Shown here piece by piece: positions 57,431 to 64,000 of a DNA stretch of 64,000 nt (position 1 is its first letter; every line of letters starts with the position of its first letter). Position numbers and translations under genes: made by a program. The DNA lies in the NCBI GenBank assembly GCA_014773175.1, contig VXCM01000140.1:1-64000 (forward strand). The letters run 5' to 3'. The notes beneath the pieces were generated by a model that saw nothing but the letters and a program-made list of their open reading frames with translations, was not told the origin of the DNA and searched no databases. The stretch comes from Lucifuga dentata (lineage: Eukaryota; Chordata; Actinopteri; Ophidiiformes; Bythitidae).

Positions 57431-59439
57431 CTGATGAGCTTTTAAAGTGGCTTTACACCGAACTTGTGTATTGCTTCTCCTGCATGAGCGACTCGAACAT
57501 GCATCGCAATCGCTCTCAGGTGGGGTNATCGCACTCTCACTTTCCTGCGCCGGGGGTCTTCAAGTCTCTGTCTGTCGTCTCTCAATCTGTTTCTCTGTCT
57601 CGCATCTCCAATTCGAGAAAATATCCAGGAACAAACAGAACTGAGACGCTTTCAGCTGCAGCTTTCCATCCCTCTTTCCACCTCTCCATCTTTCTCCGCC
57701 CCTCCCTCCTCTCCCTGCCCTCAGCTTTTTGTATCTTTATCCATTTCAGTCAGAAGGATCTCAAAGTCTTTCAGATCTGAGCAGTGTAATTCCCACCTTT
57801 AAGCTGGCAGCTTTGGAATCTCTTTTCAGCTAATAAGGGAAGCTGTAGCTTTCCCACTTTACCTGAGTGCTGGGGATCCCTTTAAATAACACCTGGCTTT
57901 GTTGGGCAAACACCGCTCTCCCTCCAGTAAAACGCCATGAGTGCTACATGTCAAAATGAGTGCCGTTTTTGGCGAAAGGAAACATCTGCTTCATCAAATC
58001 TGATTGAAAGTAGAACTCACAACTTAAAATTATTGATGTTAGCAGCAACCCTGAGCCAGTTCCATCAGAAATATTAACATTTTTTTTAGAGCCCAAATAA
58101 TTGTGGATGTAGTGATAAGCATCAGGTGATAGTTACTTTCCACAATTTATTCATAGTGTTTTGGAGTGAAAAGTCTTCATTTTCACTATCAGAAATGGCA
58201 TCCTTGGCAAAAAAAAAAGATTTTCTTTCTGTTTTTTTCAGCCCTGTTGTCTTGTTGTTATACTTTTAACTGTCAACTGCTCAGTGTGCATGAAATCTGA
58301 CCTCACCTTCAGTCAAGACAAAGACGAAGAGTATTGATTCAGAGATCTGGGTGAACAAAGGCAAAGATGACACGTTATACCCTTCGGATCCTTCCTATAA
58401 CATCACATGCTGAACAACGTTTTGTTTAAAGCTCAGAAACGAACACATTAAACATCAGGCGCTGTAACGACAATCAAACGAGTGACCCTAAGTGCAATAA
58501 ATAAAGTGTATTTTATGGAGGAAGAAAGAACAAAGCAAGGTTAGATGGGAAAAATAATGCAGCTGTGGCCTACGAGAGGGAGGGAGGAAAAACAAAGTAG
58601 TTGACTCTGCGACTCCATCATCTTTACTACCCAGCAGAAAAATTAATATTTAAACATTCTAATAATGTAGCTCGCCTTGCATGCACTTTTAAGCAAAGCA
58701 ACAATATTTTTCACCTGGGGTAACACAATGATTTTTCTTCCCGCTGTGCACAATTTCCCTTTCTGATGATCTCCTCCAAGCTTCCCACCTCCACGCTGCA
58801 GCCGGGCGCGCATCCCCCAAACCCGTTTTGTGATTTCCACATTATTTTTCACCCCACAAAAAATATTCATAGAGATAAATATTGAAATGAATTTTCCCTG
58901 TATATGAGCAGAGACAGTCGAGGCCGTGGCTCTAGGAATGCACAATGTGTGTTCCCTCGAGGAGCAGGCAGTGATTCATAAAATCGAAGCGGTTTGAAGG
59001 AAGAAGGTGTGAGGAGAGAATAGAGAAACAGCAGCACTATGCCAGACAAACTTCTGTTTTTCACCTTTGATTTATTTTTACATCTGATGCTGCAGCAGCT
59101 TTGCCCCTTACAATACAGGCTAGGTCAGAAAGTTAAAGGTCAGGGATGTCCTGAAGCTGTGTCCACTTCTGGAAGACAGATTATTTCTTTACACTAACAC
59201 ACTTTTTATTCCTCATTCATATATGAAATAGCTTCTCAGTAGCATTCAGGCTGCATTGCTGACGCTCCCCCAGCACAATTATTACCTCTTACCGTCTGTT
59301 TGGCATCTTGTTTAACATTAGTGCAGTCAGCTGCAGACAGCGTGAGTTCAGATCAACACAAAACCTCCGATTATCATCAAAAGTGTAGGTAGGTGTTGAC
59401 TCCCGGGGGGATAAACACAAATAACGTAAAGAAAAGCAG

Positions 59440-59640
59440 GAAAATTAGCCAATTCAACAGATTCTCAAAGGCGCCGGGATGAATATTTAAGAGCGGTATG
59501 TTTGAGTAAGTGTGCACGTCAAGCCAAATGCGTTACAGATGCCTTAAGGTTTTGTAATTGATCATGAAAATGAATTACCAACTAGCTGGGGCTAAATTGA
59601 ATGACATAAATAAGAGTTATGCATTAACTCTCACCCTTGG
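59440..59640. promoter_or_regulatory. Candidate intronic conserved element (inferred)
   Basis: Repeat-poor, with TTGTAATTGATCATGAAAAT near 59552, GAATTACCAACTAG near 59571 and AGTTATGCATTAACTC near 59614. Confidence 0.3.
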
Positions 59641-60476
59641 ATTTGTTTGTGTGTATCTGTGTTAGGAACGCTGAAGGCTTGTGATAGAGAGGTGAGGCTT
59701 CGGCGGTGGCGGAGGTTTAGCAGGGATCTTCATCTTTTGTAGATCACAATGGCATTTATTCTGTTTCCCTGCACACACACCTTGGCTCTCTTAAGAGATC
59801 ATGTTGTAAGCTGATTTCGACATCTTATGCAAGGTGCCTCGCTGAAGCAAGAATAGTTTTTTTTGCTGCCTCAGGGCAGAGATTAAAGTCAATGCAAGGT
59901 GTAGAGGTACCTTTAAGTTGGTAAAGACTCTTTTCCTCTGATACATGGTGTAACTGAGTGAAATCTGTGCAGAACAAAGCTGCACATAAAGAAAAATTTC
60001 CCAACTTTTCCCACGGGTTTGGACGTTTTGGTGACACAACCCAAATTTGGAATTGAGCCGTCACTTTCTTTTCAATCCTGCTCTGTCAGAAAGTCAAGTT
60101 CTCATGAGGAAATAGTCGTCATGTTTCTCTTCGCCCTTTTAACGCTCATTTTGGCATTACTATACACTCCAAAATCTCCTGCCTTTTGTAGTTTTCAACA
60201 CGTGAAGGAAACTCTACGCTGAGGGAGGGAGAAGGGAAAAAGAGAAGAAAGATGAGATAGAAAAGAAGAAAAAAAAGGGAGACAGAGGGAGACAAATTAT
60301 ACCTTCAACAGCTTTCAAGGGTCCAGGAGTCAATCGACACTAAAACAACCATGTAAACTTTCAAATAGGGCAAGACAAGACCCCCAGATTGCAGTTATGC
60401 GGTTTACTTATGACAATGGTGGCATTGAGGTGTGTGATTATGTGTGTGTGGTTTCTATTTTACCCCCATGGGACCT

Positions 60477-60501
60477 CCCCTCCCCTCCCCTCCCCTCCCT
60501 C
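60477..60501 (-). repeat. G-quadruplex/i-motif tract, (CCCCT)n
   Basis: Four C4 runs and a C3 run are separated by single T. The minus strand is therefore GGGA(GGGGA)n, an ideal G-quadruplex sequence with one-base loops, on the template strand of the gene. Confidence 0.85.
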
Positions 60502-60589
60502 CGCTGGGCCTCCTCCTCCTCCTCTCAGCCCCTTCCCCTTTTCCCTCCCAGGAATAAAGCCAGACACTGCGTCCAGGAATCACCTTTTT

Positions 60590-60880
60590 AAACCTTAATT
60601 GATTCCCTTACAAAGGAGGCCTGCGCTGCCAGCCTGCATTAAGGCCTCTCAGACGGGCCTTATGACAGATTGGCCTGCCGCTCCACATTTGTCCCGCCAC
60701 CGACAGTCAGGGACATTAGCGGAGGAACGTCAAGAATTCAGTCTAGACTGGAGAGCAGAGGAGAGGGATTTAGCCTGGTAAAGTTTGGAGCAGATGACTT
60801 TCACCAATTAGAATAAATTCCCGGCTAATTTAAGGTACTTCTCTGGCCACCTCAGCTCCCAAGTGTGAAGTAATTTGTTA
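60590..60880. promoter_or_regulatory. Candidate intronic conserved element (inferred)
   Basis: GC-balanced and free of simple repeats, with CTTAATTGATTCCC near 60595, GCATTAAGGCC near 60636 and GGCTAATTTAAGG near 60823. Confidence 0.28.
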
Positions 60881-62416
60881 CTTTGGTGCACATGCTCACA
60901 CAACATGGCTAGTTAGTCATGAAGCGATGCATCTATTTTATATAAATGTTTCTGAGCATGGAGAATAGCAATCGAGATAACTTAAATCAACGCTATGTCA
61001 GTTAATAAAACAAAATCACGTCAGATCTATTAGTGACCAAAGTAAAAAAGAAATAAGTGAAATTATTAATATGGAAAAATCTTGGGTGGATTTCTTTTAC
61101 TCCTGACAGCCGTTCGTGAGTCACGCCATGTCTGTAATCACTCTGTACAGAAAAGTTTTCCACTATTCATACATGCTGATGTCTCGTGTCAGGAGAGTTG
61201 CAAAGTGTTGATCGGAGAGTTTGTCCACCCATGCAGCCAGCATGGCTCCGCCACAGGGATCTCTGATGGGTGCGGACTAAAAGAGCGTTAGACTTTGCCA
61301 ATTCTGCGTAGGTGACATAATTGTTCAGATGTTGTAACTTTGGTGGATAAAAGGTTCCACGTATGAAGCATAGGGAACTTGTAGATCTTCCGTCTCTGCC
61401 ACAAAGTGTACAATGTGTTCCTGAGGAATGCAGCGAGACGGCGTGCAGCTATTTTGGTCATTGCACTGCAGCGCGTTGGGACGCCCATCTGGTCTGAATC
61501 AATCAGCCTCATCCCCATGCCAGAGTCTCACCAGGTCTCCCAGCTGTAATAATAATACACGGCTTCATCAAGAGCCCACCTCGGACATGGGTCACGTCTG
61601 CTCAAATGACCTGACGCCTGCGGAGAAGGACGCCAACGAGTCCCCTTTCTTTTATGTCATGCTAAAAATCTTCTCTCTGACCTCTCTGGCTGGCGATAAC
61701 ACCGTGGCGAAGATCCACTTTGGATCCACTCTCAGCTGACCAGCTTTCAGATTTAGTTCAGTTCCTTAATATAAACTAAAAACATTTTTTTGTGGATACT
61801 GTACACACACTCGGTACGAATTTGACTTCCAAATCGTCAGAGTTGCAAACCGAGATATTGATTTTTAGAATGGAAATGAGAGCATCCAGTCCCACCTAAT
61901 CTATGAACAAGCTAAAAATAAAAGCTGTTTGATGTTGAAACTAGATCAGCGTATTGTTGGCCTCACCCCAACCTCTCTGTAGTCTGGATTTCAGCTGACA
62001 GTCTACAGTAAATACTGTCTGTGGGGCTTTCACTCTGACAAGAAGAAGAAGACTCTAAGGAGGATGCCGAACACTTTTTTTGTCATGAAAATGGGCCAGA
62101 TTTTACATACAAAGAATATTTTCACAAGCTACGAGTTCCACAGCTTCCAAAGAAATATCTGTAGGCTTATAAAACAAATCAGTCAATCTGAAGGTGTCAT
62201 TTTTCGTGAGTAAAACTGAATTGGCTCCAGCGTTGCTTCACCTCTGCGGCCCTCAATCAACCCGGCCGCTGCCGCTGAACGGCAAAGACGTGACCGTAAA
62301 GTCGACCTGTTCGCTGACCGTCATGGCTCTCTTGGAAGTTTCGACAGAGATGACTTCGGGGCAGTGACTTTTGTTGCTCTTTTTCAGCAACAACTTTTTT
62401 TTTAAGCCAGCGTGCA

Positions 62417-62479
62417 TTTTTTTTTTTTTTTTTTTTTGTTTTTTGTCCTCTGAGAGGAGGAGGAGGAGGAGGAGGAGGG
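62417..62479. repeat. Poly-T run and (AGG)n microsatellite
   Basis: T run at about 62417-62437 and AGG units at 62455-62479, just upstream of the large gap. Confidence 0.95.
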
Positions 62480-62625
62480 ATCACTCTGCATGACAATACC
62501 TACATCTGTCTGCCTTTTTGTTCTTTGTCATATCAGGGGCTGTCTTTGTGGCAGAGCGCTGTCTTGGTAACAGGAGGTTAGAGGTACGAAGTGGGGGTGA
62601 GGGGTGAGGAAGGGGGGTGGCGGTG

Positions 62626-62727
62626 NNNNNNNNNNNNNNNNNNNNNNNNNNNNNNNNNNNNNNNNNNNNNNNNNNNNNNNNNNNNNNNNNNNNNNNNNNN
62701 NNNNNNNNNNNNNNNNNNNNNNNNNNN
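62626..62727. other. Assembly gap, 102 Ns
   Basis: Unknown sequence. It is entered through GGGGGGTGGCGGTG and left through a run of 17 G (62728-62744), so a G-rich, polymerase-blocking segment probably caused it. Confidence 0.99.
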
Positions 62728-62883
62728 GGGGGGGGGGGGGGGGGTAGTCTGTTGTTGAAGGGAGGCTTGTGACTCGAACGCCCCTGTGACACAGCTTTTG
62801 TTGTGCTTCGATATTTGATCCTCTTAGCAGTTTGCCATGCCACCGCCCCCTTAGTACCCTCACCACTACTACTACCACTATTA

Positions 62884-62886
<3 letters not shown>

Positions 62887-62936
<50 letters not shown>
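62887..62936. repeat. (CA)n microsatellite, 25 units
   Basis: Uninterrupted 50-base CA run. Confidence 0.97.
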
Positions 62937-62938
<2 letters not shown>

Positions 62939-63299
62939 CACATTCTCTCTTATTGCATCTGCTGTTTGTCCACCTCTGTCCCTCCACCATAAGCTCTTTT
63001 GTTCTGCATTTTTTCACTCTCTCTTTCTCTTGTCACCTGTTTGTCTGTTTGCCAATGATTCAGAGCGTTTGTTTAAAGCTCCTTAGCGTCCCAGATGGGT
63101 GGGATTTCCCACGTGAGGACATTTCATTTAGACACAAAAAAAAAGTTAAATAGGGTTATGGTTTCTCTCTTCTTACCTCTGATTTATCCTGCAGCTCTTC
63201 TATTTTCCCTCCTGGGTGGCATGCATAATGCCATAAATTTTTACAGCTGTTAAAGTGCAGGAAAAGTTTGTAACTCGAGCTTTTTGCCATCATCCCCTC

Positions 63300-63560
63300 T
63301 TCTCACACTTTCAAGAGAAACAAAGTTGAGGCAGCAGGCCTCTGGAGACACCATTACAGGGCCTTTATTGTTTCAAAGCTGAGGTCATCCTTCTGCTTAG
63401 CGTAGTCGAAACAAAGGCCAAGGGTTTATTGCAGGCTCAACTGTGTGAAAGGAAACCCACTCCAACATTGTTTGATGCTCAACAGATCCTCAGAGATAGT
63501 CGGCAGGCATCCCTGGTGTTTCCTTTGCTTCTTCATTATTAAGCAGGTTTGAAGCTAAAG
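63300..63560. promoter_or_regulatory. Candidate intronic enhancer with clustered SOX/TCF-type sites (inferred)
   Basis: Within about 110 bp lie TTTATTGTTTC and TTCAAAG (63365-63378), AACAAAGG (63410-63417) and CATTGTTTGATG (near 63466). All fit HMG-box factors (SOX, TCF/LEF). No simple repeats interfere. Functional role and conservation are untested. Confidence 0.35.
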
Positions 63561-63919
63561 GAGGTGCATTTCAATCATGCAGGAAAATGTTTCGGGGTCA
63601 GTTTATGTTTCTAGGAAGTTGATACCTGGAAAGGATGTCTAATATATTACATAGTGATAAATTCAGGACGTATCAAGGGACAAACGACACCAGAATCTTA
63701 TCAAGTGTCATCTTTTCTGTGTATTCAGAAAATCTGCTACTATTCAGGCAAGGGACACACACATTATTGACATCTCAGAAACAAAACACCTCTTTATCGT
63801 CTGAAAGCTCTTTGTCCCCGTTTATCACTGTAATGTTTAATAAAATTGCCACACGATGATCAGGAGCATCAGGCTCCATCACCGTGGATCCGTGTCAGGC
63901 TGGTCACAGTGTCAGCTCT

Positions 63920-64000
63920 TTGTTTTTGATGCAGTGACCTTGATAATTGTGATGGTAATTACAATAAGTGGCCATTATATTTCAAGGTGCAGCGACCTTC
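63920..64000. promoter_or_regulatory. Candidate conserved element cut by the window end (inferred)
   Basis: TTGATAATTGTGATGGTAAT and further AATTACAATAAG words are dense homeodomain-type sites. The stretch runs off the window. Confidence 0.22.

Overview
This looks like one piece of a ray-finned fish (teleost) nuclear genome. It has long non-coding stretches crowded with (CA)n, (CT)n, (AAT)n and (GAA)n microsatellites, miniature inverted-repeat elements, a decayed mariner transposase, and a non-LTR retrotransposon remnant of a sort common in fish. There are no operon-like coding blocks. The species and the a/b paralogue of the gene cannot be read from this sequence alone.

Only one gene is recognisable: the 5' end of zeb2 (zinc-finger E-box-binding homeobox 2, also SIP1), on the + strand. 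The first coding exon ends at 34386. It encodes the conserved N-terminal peptide that begins MKQ and contains [12 protein letters not shown], the NuRD co-repressor interaction motif. It has a clean acceptor at 34246-34247 and a donor at 34387-34388, with phase 1 as expected for the ZEB2 exon junction. A non-coding first exon probably ends at 33104. No later zeb2 exon was recognised, so about 29.6 kb up to the window end is read as the large first coding intron.

Layout. 1-32600: gene-free upstream flank with interspersed repeats, microsatellites and a few repeat-poor stretches that look like candidate enhancers. Seven copies of one TTAA-flanked miniature element family lie in the window, six of them in this flank. 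32600-34900: promoter region with a polypurine tract, the putative first exon, a palindrome of two ZEB-type E2 boxes, exon 2 and a CpG-rich block. 34900-64000: intron with polypurine and G-rich tracts, an excess of perfect POU octamers, a CTCF-like site, one more miniature element, an unusual TAG-rich degenerate satellite and a candidate zero-length (recursive) splice site at 56652/56653.

Assembly quality matters here. There is one 102-base N run and more than 30 single-N joins. About a dozen of the single Ns are flanked by exact direct duplications of roughly 60-67 bp, which are most likely unmerged contig overlaps rather than biology.

Functional reading (inference): this is the promoter and long regulatory intron of a developmental transcription factor. 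The most interesting hypotheses are ZEB-site autoregulation just inside intron 1, leaky scanning between two in-frame start codons, and recursive splicing of the long intron.
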